Positions 1 through 10,498 of a stretch of 64,000 nucleotides of DNA are shown here, piece by piece. A model generated the notes under the pieces. It was not told the origin of the DNA. It did no database searches and worked only from the letters and a program-made list of their open reading frames with translations. This DNA comes from Promineifilum sp. (GTDB lineage Bacteria > Chloroflexota > Anaerolineae > Promineifilales > Promineifilaceae), in NCBI GenBank assembly GCA_017983515.1, contig JAGOBF010000004.1:1-64000 (forward strand). Direction: 5' to 3'. The position numbers and the translations under genes were made by a program. Within the stretch, counting starts at the first letter, position 1, and each line of letters begins with the position of its first letter.

Positions 1-512
1 CGCGGCTGGGCGTCCTGACCGATTCTCATGGCCTCTATCTGCGCCTGACGGCCCGCGAAAATATCCGCTATTTCGGCCGGCTGCATGGGCTGAGCGGCAA
101 GGAGCTGGAGCAGCTCATCGACACGTTGATCGAATTGCTCGATATGGCCGAAATCGCTAACCGGCGCACCGAGGGCTTTTCGACCGGCGAACAGGTGAAG
201 GTCGCCATCGCCCGTTCCCTCGTTCACCGGCCGCAGAACGTGATGCTCGACGAACCCACAGCGGGGTTGGACGTGATGAGCACTCGCGCCATGCGCGGCG
301 TCATCCGCCAGCTGCGCGACGAGGGACGGTGCATCCTCTTTTCCAGCCACGTGATGCAGGAGGTGGCGATGTTGTGCGAAAACATCGTCATCATCGCCGG
401 CGGCCGTGTCGCTGCCCAGGGGTCGCCCGATGAACTGCGCCAACGCACCGGCCAGGAGAATCTGGAGGACGCCTTTGTCGACCTTATCGGCACCAAGGAG
501 GGTTTGATCTGA
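1..512 (+). CDS. ABC exporter ATP-binding subunit, 5' truncated (NatA-like)
   Basis: The window opens inside this gene; the frame is open from base 3 to the TGA at 510-512, so the N-terminus with the Walker A loop lies outside. Visible parts are a helical-domain stretch, a signature motif of the form FSTGEQVKVAIARSL, Walker B with catalytic glutamate (VMLDEPTAGLD), and the H-loop in FSSHVMQEV. The STGE form of the signature is common in NatA/CcmA-type exporter ATPases rather than importers. The stop codon overlaps the ATG of the permease downstream, so the two are translationally coupled. It should energise export of a small molecule or ion from the cytoplasmic side; the substrate cannot be told from sequence. 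Confidence 0.9.
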   Translation, partial: RLGVLTDSHGLYLRLTARENIRYFGRLHGLSGKELEQLIDTLIELLDMAEIANRRTEGFSTGEQVKVAIARSLVHRPQNVMLDEPTAGLDVMSTRAMRGVIRQLRDEGRCILFSSHVMQEVAMLCENIVIIAGGRVAAQGSPDELRQRTGQENLEDAFVDLIGTKEGLI

Positions 513-1705
513 TGCTCAGACGAATGTGGGTCATCATCCAGAAAGAGATCGTCGACAACATGCGCGACCGCCGTTCCGTCGGCAACGCGCTTTTCGCCGT
601 GCTGCTGAATCCATTGCTCTACGTCGTCTTGTTCGGCTTTCTGAACCGCACCTTCACTGAGCAGGCAGAACGGGCCTTGGCGCTGCCCGTGGTGGGGGCG
701 ATCCACGCGCCGAACCTCATCCAGTTTCTCGATCAGAACAACATCGACATCGTGGACGCACCGGAGGATGCCGAAACGGCCGTACGCCGCGGCGATCTGG
801 ACGTCGTGCTGGTCATCCCCGAAGAGTTCGGCAAGCAGTTTCGTGATGGCCGGCCGGCCCAGGTGCAGTTACTCATCGACCAATCGAGCCAGAGCAGCAG
901 CCTCCCCTCTTCCCGCGTTCGATCGCTTCTCAACCAGTACAGCAGCCAGATCGGCAACCTGCGCCTGCTGGCGCGCGGCATCAGCCCGGCCATCACGGTC
1001 GCCGTGCCGGTCGAAGAGGTTAACGTCGCCGCCAGCGAGACGGACAGCGGGGCGGGCGTCGTGCTCAACCTGCTACCGGTGGTGATGATGACGGCCGCGT
1101 TCTACGGCGGCTTCTATTTGGCCGTGGACACGACGGCCGGCGAACGCGAGCGCAAATCGCTGGAACCGCTGTTGCTCAACCCCGTGCCACGCCGCGAGTT
1201 CCTCATCGGCAAGTTTCTGGCGGTGTTCGCCTTCACACTGATGGCGACTTTTCTGGCGACGGCCTTCTTTCTGGTGCTATTGGGCGTGCCGCAGGTGCAG
1301 GCCTTCACCAATATTCGCCTCAGCGTCGGCTGGGACGTGATCCTGACCGCCGTGGCGCTGGTGATCCCTGTGGTCTTCATGGCCGTGGCCTTGCACATGC
1401 TCGTCGGCTCCTATGCGCGGTCGGTCAAGGAAGCTTCTACCTATGCGTCACTCATCGCCATCGCCGGCTTCATGCCGTCGTTGTTCCTGTCGGTGCTGCC
1501 CATCCGGCCGCAGCCGTGGATGAAGCTCATCCCCACCGTCGGCCAGCTCTACTTTATCAACGACGTGGCCCGCGGCCTGCCGCTCGACTGGGTTCAGGTG
1601 TTGCTGTGCAGCGCCATTACGCTGGGCATTGGTCTGGTGGCGCTCGTCGTTGCCATGCGCCTGTATGATCAGGAGAGAATCCTGCTGGGGGCGACGCCGG
1701 CCTAG
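512..1705 (+). CDS. ABC-2 type transporter permease (NatB-like)
   Basis: This 397-residue membrane protein is the partner of the preceding ATPase, whose stop overlaps its ATG. One membrane segment near residues 25-45 is followed by a roughly 150-residue extracytoplasmic domain, then about five clustered segments from residue 190 to the C-terminus. The stretch around residue 208 (DTTAGERERKSLEPLLLNP) is the cytoplasmic coupling region typical of NatB/YhaP ABC-2 permeases. NatAB of Bacillus exports sodium, but many relatives export other compounds, so the substrate stays open. Confidence 0.9.
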   Translation: MLRRMWVIIQKEIVDNMRDRRSVGNALFAVLLNPLLYVVLFGFLNRTFTEQAERALALPVVGAIHAPNLIQFLDQNNIDIVDAPEDAETAVRRGDLDVVLVIPEEFGKQFRDGRPAQVQLLIDQSSQSSSLPSSRVRSLLNQYSSQIGNLRLLARGISPAITVAVPVEEVNVAASETDSGAGVVLNLLPVVMMTAAFYGGFYLAVDTTAGERERKSLEPLLLNPVPRREFLIGKFLAVFAFTLMATFLATAFFLVLLGVPQVQAFTNIRLSVGWDVILTAVALVIPVVFMAVALHMLVGSYARSVKEASTYASLIAIAGFMPSLFLSVLPIRPQPWMKLIPTVGQLYFINDVARGLPLDWVQVLLCSAITLGIGLVALVVAMRLYDQERILLGATPA

Positions 1706-1712
1706 TGAACAA

Positions 1713-2174
1713 ATGAGCTGGTTCCAAAAAGAGATCGTCCTCGCCCCCCGCCCGCGCGGCTTCCACCTCATCACGCGCGAGATACTGGCCGCCGTGCCGG
1801 AGATCGCGCTTTACAAGCTCGGCCTGGCGCATGTGTTCATCCGCCACACGTCGGCCGCGCTAGCCCTCAACGAGAACGTCGACCCGACAGTGCGGGCTGA
1901 CATGGAAGCTTACTTCAACCGCCTGGCTCCGGAGAACGCCCCCTACTATAAACATACTATCGAAGGTCCGGACGACATGCCCGCCCATCTAAAGGCCGTC
2001 TTGCTGGGCAGCAGCCTGACGATCCCCATCAGCGACGGCCGTCTGGCGCTGGGCACGTGGCAGGGGGTCTACCTGTGCGAGCATCGCGACGATGGCGGGC
2101 AGCGGCGGCTGATCATCACGCTCACTGGGGACACCGACTCAGTTGGCAATCGACAACGCGCCGCGCTTTGTTAG
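1713..2174 (+). CDS. yjbQ: YjbQ/UPF0047 family protein
   Basis: Starting at the ATG at 1713 the product has 153 residues, close to the usual 135-140 of the YjbQ family plus a short tail; the upstream extension of the frame lies inside the permease gene and is not used. Family hallmarks are HTSAALALNEN, PAHLKAVLLGSS and GRLALGTWQGVYL. YjbQ of E. coli has been linked to a weak thiamin-phosphate synthase side activity, but the physiological role of the family is not settled. It lies 7 bp after the permease and 11 bp before the aminotransferase, so it is probably co-transcribed with both. Confidence 0.9.
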   Translation: MSWFQKEIVLAPRPRGFHLITREILAAVPEIALYKLGLAHVFIRHTSAALALNENVDPTVRADMEAYFNRLAPENAPYYKHTIEGPDDMPAHLKAVLLGSSLTIPISDGRLALGTWQGVYLCEHRDDGGQRRLIITLTGDTDSVGNRQRAALC

Positions 2175-2185
2175 AATTATATCCT

Positions 2186-3361
2186 ATGAAAGAACTATCC
2201 CGACTTGTCAGCAGCATTCCCCCCTCTGAGACACTGGCGGTCAGCGACCGGGCCAAGGCCCTGAAGGCCGCCGGGCGCGATGTCGTGGCCCTGGCCGGCG
2301 GCGATCCTGACTTCGATACTCCAGACTACATTACCGCCGCCGCTTTCCAGGCCATCGAAAACGGCGCGACCCATTACCCCGCGCCGATGAAGGGCATCAC
2401 GCCCCTGTTGGAGGCAATCGCCAACAAGATGGAAGTTGATAATGGCATCAAGGTCAACCCCGGCAGCGATGTCGTGGTCACCCCCGGCGGCAAGTGGTCG
2501 CTCTTCCTGGCCCTGTCGGCCATCCTCAACCCCGGCGACGAGGTGCTCTATCTGGAGCCGGTGTGGGTCTCCTACCCGCCGATGATCGTCCTGGCGGGCG
2601 GCACTCCGGTGGCTGTCACGTTGCCGGCCGATGAAAACTTCCGCATCACCGCCGACCGGCTGCGCGAGAAGATCACCCCGCGCACCAAGGCGCTGATGGT
2701 CAATACGCCCAACAATCCCACCGGCCGGGTATTGACGCGCGAAGAACTGGACGCCGTCGTCGCCGTGGCCCTGGAACACGATCTGTACGTCATCTCCGAC
2801 GAAATCTACGAATCGATCATCTACGACGGCCGCCCGCATCTCTCCCCGGCGGCCGAGCCGGGCATGGCCGAGCGCACACTGACCATCAACGGCCTGTCCA
2901 AGTCCCACGCCATGACCGGCTGGCGGCTGGGCTGGCTGGTCGGCCCGACGCCGATTCTGAAGCTGGCGACGCAGATGAACAGCCAGACCGTATCATCGGC
3001 GGCCAACTTCACCATGCATGCCGCCGTGGCCGCACTGAAGGGGCCGAAGGACACCACGCGGGCCATGACCGAGTCCTACAAAAAGCGGCGCGACTATATG
3101 GTTCCGGCGCTCAATGCCATCGACGGCGTCGAGTGCGCCAACATCGAGGGCGCGTTCTACCTGTTCCCGCGCTTTCCCCACAGCACGAAAAACAGCGCCG
3201 AACTGGCCGAAGCGCTGATCGAGCAGGCGGGCATTGCCTCGGTGCCGGGTGGCGCGTTCGGCCGCAGCGGCGAGGGCCACGTGCGCTTCTCTATTGCCAC
3301 GGCGATGAGCGAACTGCAAAAAGCCGTGGACAAGTTGGCGAAAGTGGCGAACACGTTGTAG
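2186..3361 (+). CDS. Pyridoxal-phosphate-dependent aminotransferase, class I/II (AspB-like)
   Basis: The 391-residue protein has the fold-type I aminotransferase order: GGDPDFDTP near the N-terminus, the substrate and cofactor segment NTPNNPTGRV, the cofactor aspartate and tyrosine region ISDEIYE, the Schiff-base lysine K239 in SKSHAMTGWRLGW, and a C-terminal arginine in HVRFS. It most resembles prokaryotic aspartate aminotransferases of the AspB/AspC-2 subgroup, which make aspartate or related amino acids from 2-oxoacids with glutamate; exact substrate is not certain. The ATG at 2186 fits the family N-terminus; the longer in-frame extension overlaps yjbQ. A strong hairpin follows the stop. 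Confidence 0.9.
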   Translation: MKELSRLVSSIPPSETLAVSDRAKALKAAGRDVVALAGGDPDFDTPDYITAAAFQAIENGATHYPAPMKGITPLLEAIANKMEVDNGIKVNPGSDVVVTPGGKWSLFLALSAILNPGDEVLYLEPVWVSYPPMIVLAGGTPVAVTLPADENFRITADRLREKITPRTKALMVNTPNNPTGRVLTREELDAVVAVALEHDLYVISDEIYESIIYDGRPHLSPAAEPGMAERTLTINGLSKSHAMTGWRLGWLVGPTPILKLATQMNSQTVSSAANFTMHAAVAALKGPKDTTRAMTESYKKRRDYMVPALNAIDGVECANIEGAFYLFPRFPHSTKNSAELAEALIEQAGIASVPGGAFGRSGEGHVRFSIATAMSELQKAVDKLAKVANTL

Positions 3362-3394
3362 CCTGTCGCCCGACAGCCATATACGCGGAACGTA

Positions 3395-3429
3395 AACGGC
3401 CGCCTGGGACAGAGTCTCAGGTGGCCGTT
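3395..3429 (+). terminator. Stem-loop terminator after the aminotransferase gene
   Basis: AACGGCC and CCTGGGAC pair with GTCTCAGG and GGCCGTT (one G-T mismatch and one G:T pair), giving a stem of about 15 pairs with a three-base loop, 33 bp past the stop. Only a weak T-rich stretch follows, so termination may be partial. Confidence 0.6.
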
Positions 3430-3493
3430 GTCATCTTGTCGGTCTTCAAACTGTGGGAACAACGATTCAGAGCATAGGCTCGTCGCCGGCTAA

Positions 3494-3579
3494 GCGCTTG
3501 GTTCGTGGTCAGGCGTTCCAGCGCCGCCGCTGGAAAAGAGTCCGCTCGAAGGACGCTACCGAGGTTGCTAACGACGATC
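3494..3579. repeat. Dispersed palindromic element, family A, degenerate copy 1
   Basis: It lies between two convergent genes. It shares GCTTGG-TCGT-GTCAGGCG, then GAGTCCGCTCG-AG-ACGC, then GTTG-T-AC-ACGA with the copy at 45588-45679. It carries an internal perfect hairpin (TTCCAGCG with CGCTGGAA). Confidence 0.6.
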
Positions 3580-3603
3580 CCTAGGACTCGCGCGGCCGTA
3601 CGC

Positions 3604-4395
3604 TTAGTGGCTCAGAATCTGCGACAGGAACAGCTTGGTGCGCTCGCTCTTGGGGTTGGCGAAGAAATCGTCGGGCGTGTTTTCTTCCACGATGTGGCCG
3701 CCGTCCATGAAGATCACCCGGTCGGCCACCGTGCGGGCAAAACCCATCTCGTGCGTGACGGCCACGATCGTGTAACCGGACACGGCCAAGTCGCGCATTA
3801 CGTCCAGCACTTCCTTGATCATCTCCGGGTCGAGGGCTGAGGTAGGCTCGTCGAACATGAGGATGTGGGGTTCCATGCACAGCGTGCGGGCGATGGCCAC
3901 GCGCTGCTGTTGGCCGCCCGATAGCTGGCCGGGATATTTGTCGGCCTGCTCGGGGATACCGACACGATTGAGCCAGTGCATGGCCCGCTCGTGGGCATGG
4001 TTGCGGTCCCATTTGCGCACGTGGATGGGGGCCAGCATGACGTTTTCCAGCACGGTCAGATGCGGGAAGAGGTTGAATTGCTGGAAGACCATGCCCACCT
4101 CGCGGCGGATCTCGGCGATATTGCGGATGTCGTGACTGAGGGTGATACCGTCGACGATGATCTCCCCCGCCTGATGCTCTTCGAGGCGGTTTATGGTGCG
4201 GATGAACGTCGACTTGCCGGAGCCGGATGGGCCAATAATGACGACGACTTCGCCCCGCTTCACGTTCATACTGACCCCCTTCAGGGCCTCGAATTCGCCG
4301 TACCACTTATGCACGTCGCGGCAGATAATAATGTAGTCGCTGTTGCCGGCGTGGGCATGTTTGTGAGTATGATCCGCAATGTGGGTTTGTTCCAT
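3604..4395 (-). CDS. aapP: General amino-acid ABC transporter ATP-binding protein (AapP/GlnQ-type)
   Basis: This 263-residue ATPase has Walker [10 protein letters not shown] at residues 55-63, the Q-loop in [15 protein letters not shown], signature [13 protein letters not shown], Walker [13 protein letters not shown] and an H-loop in [10 protein letters not shown]. These are the exact forms of polar amino-acid importers (GlnQ, HisP, AapP). The first 20 residues hold five histidines and are not part of the fold. It is the last gene of the minus-strand set aapJ-Q-M-P, 53 bp after the second permease. It hydrolyses ATP on the cytoplasmic face to drive amino-acid uptake. Confidence 0.93.
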   Translation of the reverse strand: MEQTHIADHTHKHAHAGNSDYIIICRDVHKWYGEFEALKGVSMNVKRGEVVVIIGPSGSGKSTFIRTINRLEEHQAGEIIVDGITLSHDIRNIAEIRREVGMVFQQFNLFPHLTVLENVMLAPIHVRKWDRNHAHERAMHWLNRVGIPEQADKYPGQLSGGQQQRVAIARTLCMEPHILMFDEPTSALDPEMIKEVLDVMRDLAVSGYTIVAVTHEMGFARTVADRVIFMDGGHIVEENTPDDFFANPKSERTKLFLSQILSH

Positions 4396-4448
4396 GATGA
4401 ATTCCCTTATGACTTGTCGGCCGTCAATCGATACGATACCTGGTGCAT

Positions 4449-5969
4449 TTAGCGCTCGCCCACCCCCAGCCGCCGCTCCAGCCGGCGACTGTAGGAGGCC
4501 ATGAGGAAGTTACCAATGAAATAGACGAGGGCGATGAAGACGTATGGCTCGCGCCGCACGCCCAGCCAGTCGGGCTGGGCCGAGATGAGATTGGCTACGC
4601 CCAAAAACTCGATCAGGCCGACCGTCTCCACCAGCGTCGTGTCCTTGAACAGGCCGATGAACTGGCCAACGATGGCCGGGATGACCGCGCGCAAAGCCTG
4701 TGGCAGGACGATGAGCCGGTATTTGCGCGCTGTGCCCAGCCCCAGGGCGTCGGCCGCCTCGAATTGGCCCTTGGGGATGGATTGCAGGCCGCCGCGCACG
4801 TTCTCGGCCAGATAGGCGGCCGCGAAAAAGGTGACGGCCGCCAGCACGCGCCACGTCGACAGCACTTCCATCTGCGGCGGCAGGAAGATGGGAAAGAGGA
4901 TGATCGACATGAACAGGACGGTGATGAGCGGCACACCGCGCACGACCTCGATGTAGACCGTGCTTAGCATGGCAACAACGTTGCCCCGGAAAAAGCGCAT
5001 AAACAGGTAGGCCACCACGGGCAGCAGTAAGGGTAAGAGGGCGATCAGCTGTTGCCCCAGACCAGTCGCCTCGCGCAGGCCCGGCACGGTGCGGGTGACC
5101 AGCAGATAGATCGTCAACGGCAGAACGATCAACCAGGTGAGCCAGCCGGGTACGCCCATGATGTTGCTGCGGCGGCCGAGTGCCAGCAGCAGCCCCAACG
5201 GAAATGACGCGATGATGCCGAAGACGGCGATGATCAACGTCAGCAGTAAACCGCCCCAGACTGTGTCGGGGTTCAGCCGCGGCAGCGGGCCGCCGACGCC
5301 GACGCCCACCAGCAGCAGGTAGGCCAGCACGGGCGTGAAAACCCACAAGAGGGTGAGGATGCGCCGCACGCGCGAGCGGTGGTAGACCTGGCGACTGAAG
5401 ACGAACGCGCTGGGGATGAGCAGCAACGCGTTCCACAACACCAGCAGCCACAGGCGCCAATCCTGGGCGCGCGGAAAGCGAAAGACCATCAAATTGCGGA
5501 AGTTGTCGACCACCGCGCCCCAGTTGGCGCCCGGGTCTTCCCATTGAGAGAGCGTTTGAGCCGCGACTTCGGCATCCGGCGCAAAAGTGGCCCGGACGAA
5601 CGCCCAGCCGAAGAATCCGCGCACGCCGGCGATCAACAGCAGGACGATCAACAGGGAAATGAAGACACTGCTGATGGAGTTGTACAGGTTGTTACTGAGC
5701 CAGAAGGTCAAAGGCGTGTGGCGGTGGAGGACGTTGCTGACGGCCGTGATCGTCACCGTCAATGCCCAGCCGAGAAGGATAACGGCCGTGACCACCGGCG
5801 AGGCGGCGAACTGCCCGGCCACTACGCGAACCGTGATGTAGAGCAGCAGAAGCAGCCACGGCACAAACCACCAACTGCTAAAGATGTGCTCGCGGAAGAA
5901 GTGGCGCCAACTGAAATGGCCGGTGTCGCCGCGGAAGAACGTTTGCAGATTTTGATAGAGCGTCGTCAT
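4449..5969 (-). CDS. aapM: General amino-acid ABC transporter permease (AapM/BztC-type)
   Basis: The product has 506 residues, longer than the roughly 380-430 usual for AapM. Several hydrophobic segments lie in the N-terminal 220 residues, before the conserved permease core (about residue 250 onward: [21 protein letters not shown]). The EAA loop that docks with the ATPase is visible as [20 protein letters not shown] followed by DALGLG. It overlaps nothing and starts 1 bp after the stop of aapQ, so the two permeases are coupled and should form a heterodimer, as in the Aap and Bzt systems for glutamate, glutamine, aspartate and related amino acids. Confidence 0.9.
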   Translation of the reverse strand: MTTLYQNLQTFFRGDTGHFSWRHFFREHIFSSWWFVPWLLLLLYITVRVVAGQFAASPVVTAVILLGWALTVTITAVSNVLHRHTPLTFWLSNNLYNSISSVFISLLIVLLLIAGVRGFFGWAFVRATFAPDAEVAAQTLSQWEDPGANWGAVVDNFRNLMVFRFPRAQDWRLWLLVLWNALLLIPSAFVFSRQVYHRSRVRRILTLLWVFTPVLAYLLLVGVGVGGPLPRLNPDTVWGGLLLTLIIAVFGIIASFPLGLLLALGRRSNIMGVPGWLTWLIVLPLTIYLLVTRTVPGLREATGLGQQLIALLPLLLPVVAYLFMRFFRGNVVAMLSTVYIEVVRGVPLITVLFMSIILFPIFLPPQMEVLSTWRVLAAVTFFAAAYLAENVRGGLQSIPKGQFEAADALGLGTARKYRLIVLPQALRAVIPAIVGQFIGLFKDTTLVETVGLIEFLGVANLISAQPDWLGVRREPYVFIALVYFIGNFLMASYSRRLERRLGVGER

Positions 5970-5970
5970 C

Positions 5971-7599
5971 TTATCTCTCCACCAAGGCCACCCGTCGGTT
6001 ATACCAGTTCAGAAAGGAGGAAATCAGCAGACTGAACAGCAGGTAAGTGCCCATGGCCAGCAGGAAGACCTGAATGGCCCGGCCCGACTGATTGAGCGTG
6101 GTGAAAGCCGTCGACCACAGGTCGGGATAGCCCACGGCGATAGCCAGGCTGGAGTTCTTGGTCAGGTTCAGATACTGACTGGTCAATGGCGGAATGATGA
6201 CGCGCAATGCCTGGGGCAGCACCACCAGGCGCAAGCGTTGCGACTCCGAAAGGCCTAGCGCCCGGGCGGCCTCGGACTGCCCCTTGGCGACGGACTGGAT
6301 GCCCGCGCGAACGATCTCGGCGATGAACGCGCCGGTGTAGACGGTCAGACCGATGAGGATGGCAGCGAAGTTGGGCGACAACTTGATGCCGCCCACGAAG
6401 TTCAGGCCCTCGATGCGCGGCACCGACAACCGGACGGGCAACTCGCGCAACGGGATGAGCGTGCTGGGCAGCGTGTCGGCCAGCGCGGCCTGTTCGGCGG
6501 CCAGCGTGGTGCGAGAGGCGACCAACAGTTGGCATTCTCCGGCGGCGAAGGCGGCCGAGGCCGCGGCCGGGGTGCGCGCCCGCTCGACAGCCCAGGGAAC
6601 GTTGGCCCGGTGCAGCTCGGCGGCCATATTGGTCAAGGGCGGCGAATTCTCGACGGCGCAAAAAGTCAGCGTTGCCTCGTCGACCTGGTCTTTGGTCACC
6701 GTCCCCGCTTCCAGTGCGGCATCGAGTTCACCCAGGTTTTCCAGACCTAATTGGGCGCGAACGGTTTCTTCCACGTCGGCGAACTCCGTGATGCCCGAAC
6801 TGTCCGGGGCGAGGAAGCCCTGTGTGTTGGCGGTCGTGGCCGAGGCGAAGAACCAGCCGGGGACGGCTACCATCAGCAGCGCCAGCAGCGCCCATAGGGG
6901 CCGGTTGGCGTCGCGCTCCGTCTCGCGCTCGCGCCGGCCCAGCCACCACCACATGGCCGCGGCCAGCGCCACCCCGACCACCAGAAATATCAGCCAGGTC
7001 ATGAAGGAGGGCATCAGCACGAGGCGGGGCAGATCGATGCCGCGCTGGCTGAGAAAAATGGGCAGCCCTAAGAGCTGATTGGCTTCGCGAATAGGTGGGA
7101 AGGCCAGGATCACGGCGAAAAACAGGAAGAAGAGTTGCAACAGCAAAGGTGTGTTGCGGATGATATCGACGTACCAGCGGGCCACGGAACTGATGAGCCA
7201 GTTGGAAGACAGGCGGGCGATGCCGGTCAATGTCCCCAAAACCGTGGCGAAAACAATACCCAGAGCGGAGACCTTAATCGTGTTGAGCGCGCCGACCAGC
7301 AGCGCGCGGCCGTAGGAATCGCTGGGGTCATAAGGGATCAGCGACTCCGAAATGGCGAATTGAGCATCCAGTTGCAGGAAATCGAACGCGCAGCGCGCGC
7401 TGCTGGAGCCATCCCGGCAGAGAAACTGGCTCCCGCCGAGGGTGGACATGTTTTGCGTCACGTTGCGCGCCACCCAGGCCAGGCCCGAAATGACCACGAT
7501 GAGGAAAGCGATCTGGGCCAGCACCCCCAGCACGCGAATATCTCGCCAAAATGGCACCGACTCCGGGCGATCAGGCGCTTGCGGCGTTAGCTCAGTCAT
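5971..7599 (-). CDS. aapQ: General amino-acid ABC transporter permease (AapQ/BztB-type) with extra extracytoplasmic domain
   Basis: I chose the ATG at 7599 because AGGAGGAGG lies just upstream; the 29-codon extension to 7686 has no such site. The 542-residue protein has an N-terminal membrane helix, a permease domain start near 97-190, and an EAA loop at 427-451 (IAEIVRAGIQSVAKGQSEAA). Between helices, residues about 251-385 form a large soluble insert absent from typical 390-430-residue AapQ proteins. Its second half (311-385) resembles a lobe of the cognate binding protein, with two cysteines exactly 42 residues apart (C314, C356), as in AapJ (C190, C232). It pairs with AapM in the membrane. 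Confidence 0.9.
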   Translation of the reverse strand: MTELTPQAPDRPESVPFWRDIRVLGVLAQIAFLIVVISGLAWVARNVTQNMSTLGGSQFLCRDGSSSARCAFDFLQLDAQFAISESLIPYDPSDSYGRALLVGALNTIKVSALGIVFATVLGTLTGIARLSSNWLISSVARWYVDIIRNTPLLLQLFFLFFAVILAFPPIREANQLLGLPIFLSQRGIDLPRLVLMPSFMTWLIFLVVGVALAAAMWWWLGRRERETERDANRPLWALLALLMVAVPGWFFASATTANTQGFLAPDSSGITEFADVEETVRAQLGLENLGELDAALEAGTVTKDQVDEATLTFCAVENSPPLTNMAAELHRANVPWAVERARTPAAASAAFAAGECQLLVASRTTLAAEQAALADTLPSTLIPLRELPVRLSVPRIEGLNFVGGIKLSPNFAAILIGLTVYTGAFIAEIVRAGIQSVAKGQSEAARALGLSESQRLRLVVLPQALRVIIPPLTSQYLNLTKNSSLAIAVGYPDLWSTAFTTLNQSGRAIQVFLLAMGTYLLFSLLISSFLNWYNRRVALVER

Positions 7600-7659
7600 G
7601 GGCGCGCCTCCTCCTGGCGACCCCCGCGGCTCATCGGGATCGCTTGCTGCTTTTAAGAA

Positions 7660-7688
7660 GTGTGGCCCGGCCGGATGCCGGGCCACAC
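7660..7688 (-). terminator. Perfect stem-loop between aapJ and aapQ
   Basis: GTGTGGCCCGG pairs perfectly (11 bp) with CCGGGCCACAC around a 7-base loop. It is 16 bp after aapJ and upstream of aapQ, and no T-run follows on the minus strand. Such elements often protect binding-protein mRNA or reduce read-through, giving more binding protein than permease; that role is inferred. Confidence 0.6.
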
Positions 7689-7704
7689 CGACTAAATCTT
7701 CGGA

Positions 7705-8847
<1,143 letters not shown>

Positions 8848-9203
8848 CTCTTTTTCTCCTCGATTATGTATTTGGAGTCCATTCCGGACCCGGTCGTCGA
8901 ATTCATTCGGGCTGCTGTTAATGTACTTGTCTTGCCTCTCCTCCTTATCTGCCGGGAATGCCCGCTGGTCGGCGCCGTGGCTTCCCGCACAAATCCGTCC
9001 TCGAGCGAACCGGGAAGACGAATGTCCTCAGCTCCGCTAACGCACAACGCGCCTGATAATGGCGCGTCCTGGTTCGCGGATTGAGCCGCTTTCCCACCCG
9101 CCAGACCGATAGCTAAATTGGCGGCGGCGGCCGTAGCCGAGGCCGTCGATTGGTCTGCCCTATCGGTTGGGTGACAATCTTATGGTAAGAACGGCAAATT
9201 GGC
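8848..9203 (-). promoter_or_regulatory. Upstream region of aapJ with several hairpins
   Basis: No gene is convincing here. Two structures stand out: a perfect hairpin at 9047-9067 (ACGCGCC, 7-base loop, GGCGCGT), and overlapping arms at 9102-9112 (CAGACCGATAG) that can pair either with GGTCTG at 9152-9157 or with CTATCGGT at 9160-9167. The aapJ promoter must lie in this stretch; I could not assign it. Confidence 0.4.
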
Positions 9204-9238
9204 AAAAAAAGGCCACCCGATTCCTGGAACCGGGCGGC
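9204..9238 (-). terminator. Intrinsic terminator after ctaB
   Basis: On the minus strand a G/C-rich stem (GCCGCCCG with CGGGTGGC, one G:T pair) closes a loop holding TTCCAGGAA and is followed at once by seven T. It lies about 35 bp after the ctaB stop. Confidence 0.85.
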
Positions 9239-9272
9239 ACGTCAAAAATGCGGTGATGGAGGGCGAACGATA

Positions 9273-10199
9273 TTACCAGGGCAACATCAAGTCCACACAG
9301 ATGGCGAGCAGCAGGATCAACAGGTAATAGTTCGACGACATGAACAGCTTGCGGGCATGGAATGGTGACGGATCGCGGATGAGCCGGACGTTGCGCAGAA
9401 ACAGATCGACGGCGATGAGCAGCACCGGCAGGAAGAAGATCCAGCCCAGGCCCGGCAAGGTCACCATCAGGAGACTGAGGACGGCCGTCGGGAAGGTATG
9501 GGACATGATCCACCAGGCCGCCTGCCGGGGTGTGGTGCGGGTGGGCAGCATGGGCACATCGGCCCGCGCGTATTCGTCCCGGTAGAGAATAGCCAGGCTC
9601 CAGAAGTGAAACGGCGTCCACAGGAAGAGGATGGCGGCCAGCACCAGAGCGCCCGGCGCATTCCAGGCGCCGGCGGCCGCGCTGCCACTGAGGACGGCGG
9701 CGCTGCCCGCCGCGCCGCCGATGACGATATTCAGCAGCGTGCGCGGCTTCAGCCAGATGGTATAGATGCCGACATAGATGAATGCGCCCAGGGCCAGAAA
9801 GAAGGCCAGCGACCGGTTGAAGGGCAGTACGGCGACGACCGGCACGATCACCAGGGCCAGGCTCACCCACGGCACCCAACGCGGGTCGACGATATCGCCA
9901 TTGACGAGCGGCCGCTGGCGCGTGCGGCCCATGAGGCCGTCGCGGTGGCGCTCCCAATACTGATTGAGCGCCGAGGCCCCGGCCGCGGCCATCCCGCCCG
10001 TCAGCCAGGTGAGACCCATGACGCCCCAGCCCGGCCAGCCGCCAGCGGCCAGAAAAGCGCCGCCCGTGGCCGCCATGAGCAGCAGGAAGACGATGCGCAG
10101 CTTGAACAGCACGACGGCGGTTTGCAGGGCGCTCCGCCAGCCGCCCACGCCGCTTTCCAGCGGGTTTTCAAAAGTATCTTTAGTGTTCGATAACGCCAT
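9273..10199 (-). CDS. ctaB: Protoheme IX farnesyltransferase (heme O synthase)
   Basis: From the ATG at 10199, which has GGAG six bases upstream, the product has 308 residues; a GTG at 10220 is less likely. It is a UbiA-type prenyltransferase with about nine membrane helices. The first polar motif is ALNQYWERHRDGLMGRT followed by RQRPL, matching the N-x-x-x-x-R/D-x-x-D-x-x-M-x-R-T pattern of CtaB, and the second is FHFWSLAILYRDEYARADVP. It transfers a farnesyl group to heme b, giving heme O for cytochrome oxidase. No oxidase or heme A synthase genes are adjacent here, so the gene stands alone with its own terminator. Confidence 0.92.
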   Translation of the reverse strand: MALSNTKDTFENPLESGVGGWRSALQTAVVLFKLRIVFLLLMAATGGAFLAAGGWPGWGVMGLTWLTGGMAAAGASALNQYWERHRDGLMGRTRQRPLVNGDIVDPRWVPWVSLALVIVPVVAVLPFNRSLAFFLALGAFIYVGIYTIWLKPRTLLNIVIGGAAGSAAVLSGSAAAGAWNAPGALVLAAILFLWTPFHFWSLAILYRDEYARADVPMLPTRTTPRQAAWWIMSHTFPTAVLSLLMVTLPGLGWIFFLPVLLIAVDLFLRNVRLIRDPSPFHARKLFMSSNYYLLILLLAICVDLMLPW

Positions 10200-10469
10200 A
10201 CAATCTCCGAACGTGCTCACTCGCTACCCGATTGCCTATCGGCAACGGGAGGGATTCTAACAAGCCTTATGGGTTAGGTGCAATTCATCCCCTGCGTCCG
10301 CGACAAGCGCTCATGATAGGCCTAAACTCCGGGGAATACAAGTGCCTGTGAAGGGAGCGGAGAGCCTCGCAGACCCGTCCAGTCGTCGGCGCAGAAGAGC
10401 CGGTTAAGAAGCCGGCGTTGCAAAGATCGGTCGATTACTGGAAAGCCGTGTTTCTCTAATTAGCTTGCC
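10200..10469. other. Gap between divergent ctaB and rpmF with nothing recognised
   Basis: About 270 bases upstream of ctaB and of the rpmF promoter. I see no gene, tRNA or known riboswitch core. The ctaB promoter should be here but is not obvious. Confidence 0.4.
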
Positions 10470-10498
10470 TTGCAAACTCATCCGCCCGCGTTTATAAT
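10470..10498 (+). promoter_or_regulatory. Sigma-70 type promoter of rpmF
   Basis: TTGCAA at 10470-10475 and TATAAT at 10493-10498 are separated by exactly 17 bp. This gives a 5' leader of about 135 bases before rpmF, long enough for regulation, but I see no known fold in it. Confidence 0.75.
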
